Below, piece after piece: positions 8,047-18,287 of a DNA stretch of 64,000 nucleotides. Positions within the stretch are counted from its first letter, which is position 1, and every line of letters starts with the position of its first letter. The position numbers and the translations under genes are program-made. Source of the DNA: Acuticoccus sediminis (GTDB taxonomy: Bacteria; Pseudomonadota; Alphaproteobacteria; Rhizobiales; Amorphaceae); the NCBI RefSeq assembly GCF_003258595.1, contig NZ_QHHQ01000008.1:186001-250000 (forward strand), read 5' to 3'. Under the pieces are notes generated by a model. That model ran no database searches. It saw nothing but the letters and a program-made list of their open reading frames with translations, and had not been told where the DNA came from.

Positions 8047-10151
8047 CACGAGGCCTCCATGATGAGGTTGCCCATGGCGTCGACGGTGAGGCGGGTGCCG
8101 GGCGGGACGATGGTGGTGGTGTCCATCTGCTCGACGATCGCCGGTCCCTCGAAGGTCATGCCGGCGCGGAGTTTCTCGCGGGCGTAGACGGGAGTGGCGA
8201 CGACCTCGCCGACGCCCGCGAAATAGGTCTGGCGGGTGCCGGTCGCGGCCGGGGCGGGGTCGGGCTCGCCGGGCGCGGCGCGGGGGAACTCGGCCTTCCT
8301 GACGACCCCGAACGCCTCGACGCGGAAGGTCACGAACTCCACCGCCTCCTCCTCGGCGAGGAAGCCGTAGCGCTGCTTGTGGGCGTCCTCGAAGCCCTTC
8401 ACCAGCGCGTCGATGGCGGCGGCGGTCACCGGGCCCTCGGGGACGCGGACGGCGAGCTCGTAGTTCTGGCCGCGGTAGCGCATGTCGACGGTACGGCTCA
8501 GGCGGCGGGCGTCGGGCGCCACATGCTCGGCCGCAAGCCAGCTCTCCGCCTCCTCGACGAGGGGGGCGAGCGTCGCCTCGGCGGCGTCCGCGTTGGCGGG
8601 CTCGGCGGGCATCAGTCTCGTCGCGGCGAAGTCGGCGCGCAGGTCCGTCAGCAGCAGGCCGATGGCGCACATGATGCCGGGGCTCGGCGGGATGATGATC
8701 CGGCTCATGTCGAGCGCTTCGGCGAGGCGCGCGGCGTGGAGCGGCCCGGCGCCGCCGAAGGCCATCAGCGCATAGTCGCGCGGGTCGTGGCCGCGCTGCA
8801 CCGAGATGGTGCGGATCGCGCGCGCCATGTTCGCCGTCACCACCGCGAGGATGCCCTCGGCGGTCTCCATCGTGGAGAGGCCGAGCGCCGCCCCCAGCCC
8901 GGCGATCGCCTCCTCGGCGAGGTCGCGGCGGATCGGCATGCGGCCCGCCAGCAGGTGCGTCGGGTTCAGCGTGCCGAGCACCACGTTGGCGTCCGTCACC
9001 GTCGGGGCGGTGGCGCCGCGATCGTAGCAGACCGGCCCGGGGTCGGCGCCCGCCGATTGCGGCCCGACCTTCAGGAGGCCGCCGGAGTCGATGTAGGCGA
9101 TGGACCCGCCGCCCGCGCCGACGGTGTGGATGTCCAGCATCGGTGCCTTGATCGGATAGCCGTGGACGATCGCCTCCGAGGCGAGCTTGGGCTGGCCGCC
9201 CTGCATCAGAGCGACGTCGGTGGAGGTCCCGCCCATGTCGAAGGTGATGAGGTTGGAGAAGCCCGCCTCCCGGCCGATCGCCTCCGCCGCGACGACGCCC
9301 GTGGAGGGGCCGGACAGCACGGCGCGGACCGGGGTGCGCGAGGCGGCCTCGAAGCTGACGACGCCGCCGTTCGACTGGGTGAGGTGCGGCGGCGCGGCCA
9401 TGCCGAGCGCTTCGAGCCGCGGCGTGAGGCGGTCGATGTAGCGCTTCATGATCGGGCCGAGATAGGCGTTCACCACCGCCGTCGACAGCCGTTCGAACTC
9501 GCGGAACTCCGGCGCGATCTCGTGGCTGGCGCAGATGAAGGCGTCCGGCAGTTCCTCCGCGACGATGGCGCGGGCGCGCGCCTCGTGTGTCGGGTCGACG
9601 AACGAATAGAGGAAGCAGATGGCGACCGCCTGGCAGCCGGCCTCGGCGAGCTCGCGCGCGGCCCTGCGCACCGCGGTCTCGTCGAGCGGGGTCTCGACGG
9701 TGCCGTCGTGGCGCAGCCGTTCCGCGGCCTCCTTGCGCAGGCGGCGGGCAACGAGGGTGTGCGGCTTGTCCTCGAACAGGTCGTAGAGGCTCGGCCGCTT
9801 CTGCCGGCCGATCTCGAGGAGGTCGCGGAAGCCCTCCGAGGTGACGAGGCCGACGAGGGCGCCGCGATGGGTGATGAGCGCGTTCGTCGCCACCGTCGTG
9901 CCGTGGCCGAAGTAGGCGATGCGGGCGGCGGCCTTGTCCTCGCCGGGCACCACCCGGGCCATCCCCTCCGCGACGCCGGCGGCGATCCCCTCGGACGGGT
10001 CGGACGGGGTCGAGGAGACCTTCCAGACCTCGGTGCGCCCGGTCGCCTCGTCGAAGAGGCAGACGTCGGTGAAGGTACCCCCGGAGTCCACTCCGACGCG
10101 CCAGGTCCGCTCCGTCTGCGTCCGCCCGGTCTGCATCGGCTCGGTTGGCAT
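8046..10151 (-). CDS. hyuA: Hydantoinase/oxoprolinase subunit A (HyuA)
   Basis: A 701-residue hydantoinase_A protein with the actin-like ATPase fold: GVDSGGTFTDV near residue 20, HGTTVATNALI, FDMGGTSTDVAL and the central VGAGGGSIA motif. I place the start at the ATG 10149-10151, which has a strong GGAGG four bases upstream; a frame extension upstream runs into the promoter palindrome. It provides ATP-dependent activation and, with HyuB, cleaves a cyclic amide or ureide. It is the first gene of a minus-strand operon hyuA-hyuB-ABC transporter-FAD oxidase, divergent from a GntR regulator. Confidence 0.92.
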   Translation of the reverse strand: MPTEPMQTGRTQTERTWRVGVDSGGTFTDVCLFDEATGRTEVWKVSSTPSDPSEGIAAGVAEGMARVVPGEDKAAARIAYFGHGTTVATNALITHRGALVGLVTSEGFRDLLEIGRQKRPSLYDLFEDKPHTLVARRLRKEAAERLRHDGTVETPLDETAVRRAARELAEAGCQAVAICFLYSFVDPTHEARARAIVAEELPDAFICASHEIAPEFREFERLSTAVVNAYLGPIMKRYIDRLTPRLEALGMAAPPHLTQSNGGVVSFEAASRTPVRAVLSGPSTGVVAAEAIGREAGFSNLITFDMGGTSTDVALMQGGQPKLASEAIVHGYPIKAPMLDIHTVGAGGGSIAYIDSGGLLKVGPQSAGADPGPVCYDRGATAPTVTDANVVLGTLNPTHLLAGRMPIRRDLAEEAIAGLGAALGLSTMETAEGILAVVTANMARAIRTISVQRGHDPRDYALMAFGGAGPLHAARLAEALDMSRIIIPPSPGIMCAIGLLLTDLRADFAATRLMPAEPANADAAEATLAPLVEEAESWLAAEHVAPDARRLSRTVDMRYRGQNYELAVRVPEGPVTAAAIDALVKGFEDAHKQRYGFLAEEEAVEFVTFRVEAFGVVRKAEFPRAAPGEPDPAPAATGTRQTYFAGVGEVVATPVYAREKLRAGMTFEGPAIVEQMDTTTIVPPGTRLTVDAMGNLIMEAS

Positions 10152-10189
10152 GGGGCCTCCGGGTTGGTCGATGGCGCATTGTGCATTTG

Positions 10190-10203
10190 CCGTGTATACA
10201 CGG
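10190..10203. promoter_or_regulatory. Perfect 14-bp palindrome, probable GntR/FCD operator
   Basis: CCGTGTATACACGG is a perfect palindrome in the 137-bp gap between the divergent hyuA operon and the GntR gene starting at 10289. The GTATAC core is common in operators of FCD-type GntR proteins such as the VanR/UxuR group. A GATACAT element follows at about 10205. Its position 39 bp upstream of hyuA and 86 bp upstream of gntR suits autoregulation and repression of the hyu operon. The assignment to the adjacent regulator is inference. Confidence 0.6.
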
Positions 10204-10288
10204 CGGATACATAACGGCGCCGGCACGGTTCGTTGTCAACCGCCTGCTGCCCCGAATTTTAAGGTCCGCTCCGACACAACGAGGCGCT

Positions 10289-10957
10289 ATGGGCAAGCAG
10301 ACCCTCCCGGAAAAACCCGCCATGACCGCCCGCGCCAAAGCGTACGACTATGTTCTCGACCGCATCATTCGCGGAGAGTTTCCCGGCGGCGAGTTCATCG
10401 AGGAGGAATGGATTTCCACAGCGGCCGGCGTCTCCCGCACGCCGGTGCGCGAGGCGTTCCACAAGCTGGAGTCGGAGCGCTTCCTGGAGCTTCTCCCCCG
10501 GCGCGGGGCGCGGGTGCGGCAGGTGACGGCGCAGGAGATGCTCGACGTCTACGAGGCGCGCCGGCTGATCGAGGGCTTCGCCGCGCGACGGATCTGCGAG
10601 GCCCGAACGGGCGCTCCGCCGGAGATGAAGCGCCTCGCGGCGGAGATGCGCACGCTCGGCAGCGCGGACCTTCGCCGCCACGTCGACCTCGACCGCGACT
10701 ATCACGTCGCGCTCGTCGAGGGCTCGTGCAACGGGGTGCTGATGGACGTGCTGGACGCGCTTCGGGCGCGTCAGCAGCAGGTGGCGTACGCCGCCCTCAA
10801 CGCCGACCCGTCACGCCTCGAGACGATCCTCGCCGAGCATGAGGCGATGGTCGAGGCGCTGGACCGGCACGACGGCGACGGCGTGGTGGAGCTTCTCAAC
10901 CGCCACCTGCGGCCGATCCAGCACGTGATCGACCGCCTGCCGGGCTCCACCGGCTAG
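10289..10957 (+). CDS. GntR-family regulator, FCD subfamily
   Basis: A 222-residue regulator. The N-terminal winged helix (about residues 15-80) contains ISTAAGVSRTPVREAFHKLE and ends in LLPRRGARVRQ. The C-terminal part is an all-helical FCD ligand domain with RRLIEGFAAR, the D-H motif DLDRDYHVALVE and a late EHEAMVEAL. FCD domains bind carboxylate ligands, often through a metal. The start at 10289 has GAGG seven bases upstream; a later ATG at 10322 is possible. It is divergent from hyuA and likely controls it through the palindrome at 10190-10203. Confidence 0.88.
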   Translation: MGKQTLPEKPAMTARAKAYDYVLDRIIRGEFPGGEFIEEEWISTAAGVSRTPVREAFHKLESERFLELLPRRGARVRQVTAQEMLDVYEARRLIEGFAARRICEARTGAPPEMKRLAAEMRTLGSADLRRHVDLDRDYHVALVEGSCNGVLMDVLDALRARQQQVAYAALNADPSRLETILAEHEAMVEALDRHDGDGVVELLNRHLRPIQHVIDRLPGSTG

Positions 10958-10969
10958 CCCGGCCCGCGG

Positions 10970-11602
10970 TCAGGCGGCGAGCTTCGCGCCGAGGAAGGTC
11001 AGCGTCTCCGTCTCGGACACGACGTCGGCGTACTTGGCGTTCATGTCGAACAGGTTGGCCTCGTGCGGGCCGGGGTGACGGTCGCCGCACGCCTCGGCGA
11101 CGACGGCGGTGCGGAAGCCGTAGGAGACCGCGTCGATGCAGGTCGCGCGCACGCAGCCCGAGGTGGTCAGCCCGGTCAGGATGACGCTGTCGATCCCCGC
11201 CGCCGTCAGCGTCGAGGAGAGGGAGGTGCCGAAGAAGGCGCTCGGGTACTGCTTGGTGATGACGAACTCGTCGTCCCGCGGCACGAGCCCCTTCGCGAAC
11301 TCGGCCGTCGGAGCGCCCTTCACGAAGGCCTTGAGCGGCGTCGCCTTCTCGAAGAAGCGGCCACCGTCGATCCCGTTCTGCTGGTACCGCACTTCGGTGA
11401 GGATGACGGGGATGCCGGCGGCGTGGGCCGCCTCGCGCACCCGCAGCGCCGAGGCGAGCGCGTCGTCCACTCCGGCATAGAGGCTGCAGTCCGGGTCGAA
11501 ATAGGCGTGCGCGAAGTCGATCAGGATGAGCGCCGGGCGGGCGCCGAAGCCGACGCGGGTATTGTAGGCCCGCGCATAGTTGTCGTCGAGATTTTCGGAC
11601 AC
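10970..11602 (-). CDS. Isochorismatase-fold amidohydrolase (N-carbamoylsarcosine amidase / maleamate amidase type)
   Basis: This 210-residue cysteine hydrolase has the catalytic triad at Asp29 (LILIDFAHAYF), Lys117 (VITKQYPSAFFGT) and Cys150 (LTTSGCVRATC). The T-S-G-C-V-R-A-T element and overall length fit the N-carbamoylsarcosine amidase/NicF maleamate amidohydrolase branch better than true isochorismatases. It would release ammonia from a carbamoyl or amide substrate. It is the last gene of a minus-strand unit with two maleate-isomerase-family genes, which favours maleamate to maleate; the HyuAB genes 1 kb away favour carbamoylsarcosine. The sequence alone cannot decide. Confidence 0.85.
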   Translation of the reverse strand: MSENLDDNYARAYNTRVGFGARPALILIDFAHAYFDPDCSLYAGVDDALASALRVREAAHAAGIPVILTEVRYQQNGIDGGRFFEKATPLKAFVKGAPTAEFAKGLVPRDDEFVITKQYPSAFFGTSLSSTLTAAGIDSVILTGLTTSGCVRATCIDAVSYGFRTAVVAEACGDRHPGPHEANLFDMNAKYADVVSETETLTFLGAKLAA

Positions 11603-11613
11603 GTGGGTCTCCG

Positions 11614-12354
11614 TTAGTGTTCGGTCAGAAGGCGGCCGGCGCCGGGGACGGGATCGGCGATCCCGGCCCGCCGGAGAGCGGCCCAGAGCGTTGCCGTGTT
11701 GGACGTGACGACGGGGATGCCGAGCTCGGCTTCCAGCGGCTCCACCAGCGGAAGCGCCGGGAAGTCGGTGCAGGTGATGAGGAGGGCCTCGCTTCCCGGA
11801 ACGAACGCGGCGCGGGCGTGGGCGGCGACGGCTTCGAGCGGCGTCTCGGCGATGCGCACGTAATCGTGCGCCCCGCCGGCGCCGATGCCGAGGCCGACGA
11901 GGTTCACGACGGTGAAGCCGTGGTCCTCGAGGAAGTGCGTCTCGTGCGCGTTGAGGGCGTCGGCGTAGGGGGTGGCGACCGAGAGCCGCGTCACCCCGAG
12001 CGCGGTGAGGGCGGCGATGATGGCGGCGGCGGTCGTGACCGTGGCGACGCCGGCGCGGGCCGTCAGCGCATCCGGGAGGGAGGCGGCGGGCGTCACCATG
12101 GATCCGGCGGTGCAGGCGTACGCGACCGTGTCGACGCGGGCGGCGGCGAGCATCGCGACGGCGGCATCGAGGTCGGTCTCCAGCGCGGCCCGGCCGGCGG
12201 GGGAGGCGGTGTCGGTATGGAGGGCCATGCGGTGGGTGTGGACCGTCACGCCCTCGGGGACGAGGCGCTGCCGCTCCGCCTCGTTCACCGTGTTGGTCGG
12301 CGGCACGATGAGGCCGAGCTTGCCGCGGCCGCTGTAGGCGGAGGCATGGCGCAT
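11614..12354 (-). CDS. Maleate isomerase / Asp-Glu racemase superfamily enzyme with both catalytic Cys
   Basis: A 246-residue protein. The N-terminal IVPPTNTVNE is the substrate-carboxylate loop of the maleate isomerase/arylmalonate decarboxylase group. Cys81 (AYACTAGSMV) and Cys195 (LLITCTDFPAL) occupy the two catalytic positions expected for cis-trans isomerases and racemases of this fold. The start ATG at 12352-12354 shares one base with the stop of the MBL gene. Likely reactions are maleate to fumarate, or hydantoin/Asp racemisation. An adjacent amidase that could make maleate supports the first. Confidence 0.8.
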   Translation of the reverse strand: MRHASAYSGRGKLGLIVPPTNTVNEAERQRLVPEGVTVHTHRMALHTDTASPAGRAALETDLDAAVAMLAAARVDTVAYACTAGSMVTPAASLPDALTARAGVATVTTAAAIIAALTALGVTRLSVATPYADALNAHETHFLEDHGFTVVNLVGLGIGAGGAHDYVRIAETPLEAVAAHARAAFVPGSEALLITCTDFPALPLVEPLEAELGIPVVTSNTATLWAALRRAGIADPVPGAGRLLTEH

Positions 12355-13202
12355 CAGAGGAAGTCCGGCACGAAGGCGTCGCCCTCGGCGCGGATCCTCA
12401 TGCCGGTCCAGCGGCGAAGGTGCGCGGGGAGGAGGCACGTCCCCCGGTCGGCCGCGTCCTCCAGCAGCGCGACGCGGGAGGCGATGGCGAGGCCGGGGTC
12501 GACGCAGAACCCGCTCGACCACTCCGGCCGGTACACCTGCAGCGGCGAATGGATGGCATCGCCGCAGATGACCGTCGGTCCGTGTGGACCGGCGAAGCGC
12601 AATCCGACCTGACCCGGCGTGTGGCCGGGGTGGGGCATCAGGGTGAGGCCGGAGGCGATCTCGTAGCCGTCCTCGACCGCGTCGACGAGGCCGGCCTCGA
12701 CGACGGGGAGCACGCTGTCGGCGTAGGCGCCGGCGGGGTTCGATCCGTTCACCGCCGCCCAGTGGGCGAGCTCCGTGCGGCCGATCAGATAGCGCGCGTT
12801 GGGGAAGGTCGGCACCCAGCGCCCGTCGACGAGCCGCGTGTTCCAGCCGACGTGGTCGGCGTGGAGATGGGTGCACAGGACGACGTCCACCTCCTCGGGC
12901 GCGACACCGGCGGCGGCGAGGTTAGCGAGGTATTGCGTTGCGCTGCGCTGGTGCCAGTCGGCGCGGGCCGGCCGCGCCTTGTGTTCGCCGACGCACGTGT
13001 CGACGAGAACCGTGAGGCCCGCCGAGCGGACGAGCCAGCTCTGCACCCCGAGCAGGATCGCCTCGGCCTCGAAGTCCACGTGGTCGGGTGCGAGGACGTC
13101 CCGGTAGGGGGCGAGCTCGGCGAGGTCGCGGCCGGGAAACAGCATCGAGGCGGGCAGGGGAAACGGATCGAGGTCGACGATCCGGGTCAACGTGGCAGTC
13201 AT
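12354..13202 (-). CDS. MBL-fold metallo-hydrolase, lactonase-like
   Basis: A 282-residue metallo-beta-lactamase-fold enzyme with the metal motif THLHADH (His112, His114, Asp116, His117), further ligands in HPGHTPGQ and GDAIH, and a late PAHL. The layout resembles the N-acyl homoserine lactonase/quorum-quenching lactonase subgroup of MBL proteins. It has no signal peptide, so is cytoplasmic. A strong GGAGG precedes the ATG at 13200-13202. It is coupled to the downstream maleate-isomerase-family gene, so a lactone or ester intermediate of the same pathway is more likely than quorum quenching. The substrate is unknown. Confidence 0.82.
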   Translation of the reverse strand: MTATLTRIVDLDPFPLPASMLFPGRDLAELAPYRDVLAPDHVDFEAEAILLGVQSWLVRSAGLTVLVDTCVGEHKARPARADWHQRSATQYLANLAAAGVAPEEVDVVLCTHLHADHVGWNTRLVDGRWVPTFPNARYLIGRTELAHWAAVNGSNPAGAYADSVLPVVEAGLVDAVEDGYEIASGLTLMPHPGHTPGQVGLRFAGPHGPTVICGDAIHSPLQVYRPEWSSGFCVDPGLAIASRVALLEDAADRGTCLLPAHLRRWTGMRIRAEGDAFVPDFL

Positions 13203-13276
13203 GCTCCGCCTCCTCCATGCGGGGTGTGCGCACCCAGGCGCCGCTCCAGAACTGCATGATCATTGCCAGACCGGGC

Positions 13277-13297
13277 GGGCGGAAGCCTCGTCCGCCC
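13277..13297. terminator. Possible hairpin between two minus-strand genes
   Basis: GGGCGGA and TCCGCCC form a 7-bp stem with a 7-nt loop in the 162-bp gap between the maleate-isomerase-like gene and the MBL gene. There is no T-run, so it may attenuate rather than terminate. Nothing else coding is seen in this gap. Confidence 0.3.
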
Positions 13298-13364
13298 CAC
13301 CTGTTGCCGCGACGCATCGCCTGGGCCCCGGCGAACCCTCGGGCGGCGCGGCGGGCCGGGCGGA

Positions 13365-14111
13365 TCAGTAGTCGGTGAGGAGGGAGCCGAAGCCCTGGAC
13401 CTTGTCCTCGATGCCGTTGGTGCGCAGCGCGTGCCAGTAGGTGGCGGTGTTGATGGCGAGCACCGGCTTGTCGAGCCAGAACTCGGCAATTCCGGCGACC
13501 CGGGCCATGGCGAGGTTGGTGCCCACCTGGACTATCGCCTCGACGGAGGGGTCGTTCACCTCGTTGATCGAATCGCGCAGCTCCTTCTCGGAGACGTGGG
13601 CGATCAGCTCCGGTCCCGCGCACTTCAGGCCCTTGAGCGCGACGACCTCGAAGCCGCAGTCGTTGAAGAAGCGGACCACCTGTTCGTCGCCGACGGGCAT
13701 GTACGGGGTGATGACGGAGATCCGCTTGATGTCGCCATACTTGCGCAGCGCCGCCTGGCAGGCGTCCGAGCCCATGGCGACGGTGGTGCCGGCGTGCTCC
13801 TCGATCCGCGCCTTGAGGACGTCCGAGCCCTCCTTGCCGTCCCAGAAGGTCTCGGCGGACATCCCCATGATGAGCGCGTCGGGGCTGCAGGTCATCACCG
13901 CGTCGACCGCCGCCATCAGCGTCTTGCGGATGTTGACCATGAGCAGGCTGAAGTCCTCGTCCGAGCGGACGGGGTCGTTCGGGATGACGATGCGCGAGAA
14001 GTGGTTGGTCACGCCGACCGGCCGCATGGAGTCGAACTCGGGCTGCACGGAGGTGTTGGTCGACGGCGCGATGACGCCGAATTTCCGGCGATAGCCGAGG
14101 CTGTCCACCAT
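13365..14111 (-). CDS. Maleate isomerase/arylmalonate decarboxylase-like protein lacking both catalytic Cys
   Basis: A 248-residue paralogue of the gene at 11614. It keeps the FGVIAPSTNTSVQPEF substrate loop. At the first catalytic position it reads MGMSAETFWDG where a Cys is expected, and at the second it reads VQVGTNLAMA (Val-Gly-Thr). Other cysteines exist (Cys75, Cys118) but not at those sites. It therefore probably does not use the two-Cys isomerase mechanism; a lyase, decarboxylase or ligand-binding role is possible. I chose the ATG at 14109-14111; an upstream extension would run through the operator at 14218. It is the first gene of its unit. Confidence 0.78.
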   Translation of the reverse strand: MVDSLGYRRKFGVIAPSTNTSVQPEFDSMRPVGVTNHFSRIVIPNDPVRSDEDFSLLMVNIRKTLMAAVDAVMTCSPDALIMGMSAETFWDGKEGSDVLKARIEEHAGTTVAMGSDACQAALRKYGDIKRISVITPYMPVGDEQVVRFFNDCGFEVVALKGLKCAGPELIAHVSEKELRDSINEVNDPSVEAIVQVGTNLAMARVAGIAEFWLDKPVLAINTATYWHALRTNGIEDKVQGFGSLLTDY

Positions 14112-14217
14112 GACGGGGAGATCCTTTGTGTTGCGAGGGCCTCGCCCGTCAGGGACCTGACGGACGCTGGCGCGTGGGGCCCCACAAGTATTGCGCTGGC
14201 ACAGGGCGGAGCGCAAT

Positions 14218-14227
14218 TGTCCGGACA
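14218..14227. promoter_or_regulatory. TGTCCGGACA operator-like palindrome, site 1
   Basis: Perfect 10-bp palindrome TGTCCGGACA with the AT-rich flank TATTTTAAT on one side, 107 bp upstream of the maleate-isomerase-like gene and in the 176-bp gap after leuD. The same core recurs at 25923, 35707 and 39870 and as a one-base variant at 20347, always between genes. Confidence 0.7.
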
Positions 14228-14287
14228 TATTTTAATCCCGTCCGCCTCCTTCGTGGGCGGTGGGCCTCGTTCCCGGCCGGTCGGCCG

Positions 14288-14875
14288 TCAGCCCTTGCCG
14301 GGAGTGAGCCAGGGCATCGCCTCGAGGTGCTCGCCCTCGAAGTCGGTGATGGAAGGGAGCTCGCGCAGTGTCATCTGGACCTCCGATAGACCCTCGAGCA
14401 GCGCGTCGCGGTGATGCGGCTCGATCTCGAACGGGACGGAGTGGTTGCCCCAGACGACCGTCCCGGCCTCGAGGTCGACGGTGATCTCGGTCGGCGCGAC
14501 CTCCATCAGCTCCGCGACGGTCTCGGCCGGAAGGCGCACCGTCATGAGGCCGTTCTTCATGGCATTGTTGTAGAAGATGTCGCCGAAGCTCGGGGCGATG
14601 ACGACGCGGTAGCCCCCGTCGGAGACGGCCCAGACCGCGTGCTCGCGGGAGGAGCCGCAGCCGAAGTTGTCGCCGGCGATCAGCACCGTGGCGCCCTCGT
14701 TCCCGGGCGCGTCGAGCACGAAGCCGCCCTTGTCCCTGAGGTCGCGGAAGAGCGTGTCGGCGTAGCCGGCGGCGCGGGGCCGGTGGAGGTATCGGGCCGG
14801 CACGATCTGGTCGGTGTCGACGTTGGCGGAGGGCAGGGCCGCCGCGCGGCCGGTGTGGCGGACGAAAGGCTGCAT
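14288..14875 (-). CDS. leuD: LeuD-type hydro-lyase small subunit (isopropylmalate dehydratase / maleate or citraconate hydratase type)
   Basis: A 195-residue aconitase-family swivel domain. VDTDQIVPARYL is the N-terminal motif, GDNFGCGSSREHA is the substrate-binding loop, and PSFGDIFYNNAMKNGL follows. It associates with the large Fe-S subunit encoded immediately upstream, with one base between the genes. The classical function is leucine biosynthesis. Here the pair follows a tricarboxylate transporter and is 0.2 kb from maleate-isomerase-like genes, so hydration of maleate, citraconate or a related diacid is a reasonable alternative. The leuD symbol denotes family only. Confidence 0.88.
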   Translation of the reverse strand: MQPFVRHTGRAAALPSANVDTDQIVPARYLHRPRAAGYADTLFRDLRDKGGFVLDAPGNEGATVLIAGDNFGCGSSREHAVWAVSDGGYRVVIAPSFGDIFYNNAMKNGLMTVRLPAETVAELMEVAPTEITVDLEAGTVVWGNHSVPFEIEPHHRDALLEGLSEVQMTLRELPSITDFEGEHLEAMPWLTPGKG

Positions 14876-14876
14876 G

Positions 14877-16268
<1,392 letters not shown>

Positions 16269-16269
16269 G

Positions 16270-17796
16270 TCAGGCTTCCGGCGTCGCGCGTACGCGGCCG
16301 CGCACCAGGTTGCGGATGCGGTCGGCCTTGAGGACCGGCCAGGCGACGGTCAGGACCATCGCGATGAGGAGCCCCAGCGCGATGGGGCGCTCGAAGATGA
16401 TGGTCAGGTCGCCGCGGCCGAGCTGCCAGGTGCGCAGGAGGTTGCCCTCCATCATGCGCCCCAGGAGGATGCCGATGACCATCGCGACGACGGGGTAGTG
16501 GTAGCGCTTCATCACCACGCCGAGGATGGCGGCGGCGGCGAGCGTCACCGGCCCCGCCATCGTGCCCGACAGCGCGTAGGTGCCGAGGACGGTGAGGGCG
16601 GTGATGGTCGGCACCAGGATCCTCAGCGGCACCTTCACGACGAGGACGGCGACCCGCAGGAAGAGGAGACCGACGCCCGCAAGGAGTAGCGCCTGGACGA
16701 GGTTGCCGGCGATGATGGCGTACACGATGTCCTTGTTGTCGGAGATGAAGCGCGGGCCGCCGGTGACGTTGTGCATCGCGAAGGCGCCCAGCATGATCGC
16801 TGTGCCCGCGCCGCCCGGGATGCCGAGCGCGAGGAGGGCGACCATCGATCCGCCCTCGGAGCTGGAGTTGGCCGATTCGGCGGCGATCACACCGTCCGGG
16901 CACCCCTTGCCGAACTCCTCCGGATGGCGCGAGAGGCTCTTCTCCGCCGTGTATGAGACGAGGTTGGCGACCGACGAGCCGACCCCCGGCACCGTGCCGA
17001 TCACCGAGCCCAGCAGCGAGCCGCGCAGGATGATGAAGATGCGGCTGAAGGCGTGGAGGAAGCCCGACGCGATCCGCCGCAGCTCCACCGTTCGGGCGGA
17101 GGCGTCGGCGACGATGTACTCGGCCCGCACCAGTGCGAACAGCTCGGACGCGGCGAAGAGGCCGATGAGGGCGGCGGTCGAGTCGATCCCGTCGAGGAGG
17201 TACATGGAGCCCGCCGTGCCGCGCATGATGCCGGCCGAGCTCATCCCCATGGTGCCGATGAGGAGGCCGACCGCGCCGGCCAGCACGCCGCGCCAGAAGT
17301 ACCCCTCGGAGAGGGCCGCGATGAGGAGAAGGCCCCAGAGCGCGATCATGAAGAGCTCCGGCGCGCCGAGCTGCAGGACGAGCCGGGAGACGGGCTGGAT
17401 CAGGAGGAGGAGCAGGATGTAGCCGACGGCCGTGCCGACGGTGCTCGCCGCGAGGGCGATGCCGAGCGCCTCGTTGTGCCGGCCCTGCCGGGCCATCGGG
17501 TAGCCGTCGAAGCAGGTGGCGACGGCGGCCGTGGTGCCGGGGACGTTCATGAGGATCGCCGGGACCGAGCCGCCGAAGCCGCCGCCGGTGAAGATCGCGG
17601 TGAGGAACAGGATCGCCGAGACGAAGTCCATGTTCAGCGTGAACGGCAGGAAGACCGCCATCGCGATCGGCACCGAGAGGCCTGGCAGGACGCCGAACAC
17701 GAGGCCGATCAGGAGGCCGATCGGCACCACCACCCACGCCGTGGGCGAGGAGGCGAGGAGGGAGAGCGCTTCGCCGAATGCGCCGAGGTCGATCAT
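16270..17796 (-). CDS. tctA: Tripartite tricarboxylate transporter, large permease subunit (TctA)
   Basis: A 508-residue protein with about 12 transmembrane segments. It has the TctA signature near the N-terminus ([18 protein letters not shown]) and [20 protein letters not shown], the first of the two internally repeated family motifs. The second copy is [17 protein letters not shown]. It forms the transport channel with TctB and takes substrate from TctC, driven by an ion gradient. It is followed immediately by leuC, so import and hydration are probably linked. Confidence 0.93.
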   Translation of the reverse strand: MIDLGAFGEALSLLASSPTAWVVVPIGLLIGLVFGVLPGLSVPIAMAVFLPFTLNMDFVSAILFLTAIFTGGGFGGSVPAILMNVPGTTAAVATCFDGYPMARQGRHNEALGIALAASTVGTAVGYILLLLLIQPVSRLVLQLGAPELFMIALWGLLLIAALSEGYFWRGVLAGAVGLLIGTMGMSSAGIMRGTAGSMYLLDGIDSTAALIGLFAASELFALVRAEYIVADASARTVELRRIASGFLHAFSRIFIILRGSLLGSVIGTVPGVGSSVANLVSYTAEKSLSRHPEEFGKGCPDGVIAAESANSSSEGGSMVALLALGIPGGAGTAIMLGAFAMHNVTGGPRFISDNKDIVYAIIAGNLVQALLLAGVGLLFLRVAVLVVKVPLRILVPTITALTVLGTYALSGTMAGPVTLAAAAILGVVMKRYHYPVVAMVIGILLGRMMEGNLLRTWQLGRGDLTIIFERPIALGLLIAMVLTVAWPVLKADRIRNLVRGRVRATPEA

Positions 17797-17800
17797 CCGC

Positions 17801-18280
17801 CTAGCCCACGACGAGGGAGGGGACGGGGACGGACAGCACGGTCTCCATCGCGTACGTGGTGAGGGCGCCGACGAGGGCGCCGAACGGGAGCGACACCCAC
17901 GGCCGCCGCTCGCCCTGGAGCGTCATCCCGGCGGCCACGAACAGCGCCGTCGCGACGTCGAAGCCGATCCACGGCATCAGCATGACGTAGGCGGCGAGGC
18001 CGGCGCAGGCGGCGGCGACGCCCCAGCGCTCGCGGAACGTGCCTTCGCGCGGGGCGGGCTCGGCCGAGCGCGCGATCCGCAGGCGCGGCACCTGCGTCGC
18101 GAGGGTGACGGCGCACAGCACCGCCGCGACCAGGCCGACCGGACCGATCAGCAAGAGGTTCTTGATCTTGGACGATGCGGCGTAGGCGTCGGCCGTGTAC
18201 CAGCCGACGAAGGCCGCGAAGCCGAGGACCAGGAGGCAGTGCCCCCATGGTCCGGTGAAGCGGAGCGTGCCGATGGACAT
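17801..18280 (-). CDS. tctB: Tripartite tricarboxylate transporter, small permease subunit (TctB)
   Basis: A 159-residue membrane protein with four predicted transmembrane helices (about residues 9-28, 38-60, 85-105 and 125-150), as usual for TctB. I start at the ATG 18278-18280, 7 bp after the tctC stop; upstream frame extension overlaps tctC and is not coding. It pairs with TctA in the inner membrane. Confidence 0.88.
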   Translation of the reverse strand: MSIGTLRFTGPWGHCLLVLGFAAFVGWYTADAYAASSKIKNLLLIGPVGLVAAVLCAVTLATQVPRLRIARSAEPAPREGTFRERWGVAAACAGLAAYVMLMPWIGFDVATALFVAAGMTLQGERRPWVSLPFGALVGALTTYAMETVLSVPVPSLVVG

Positions 18281-18287
18281 CGCCCGG

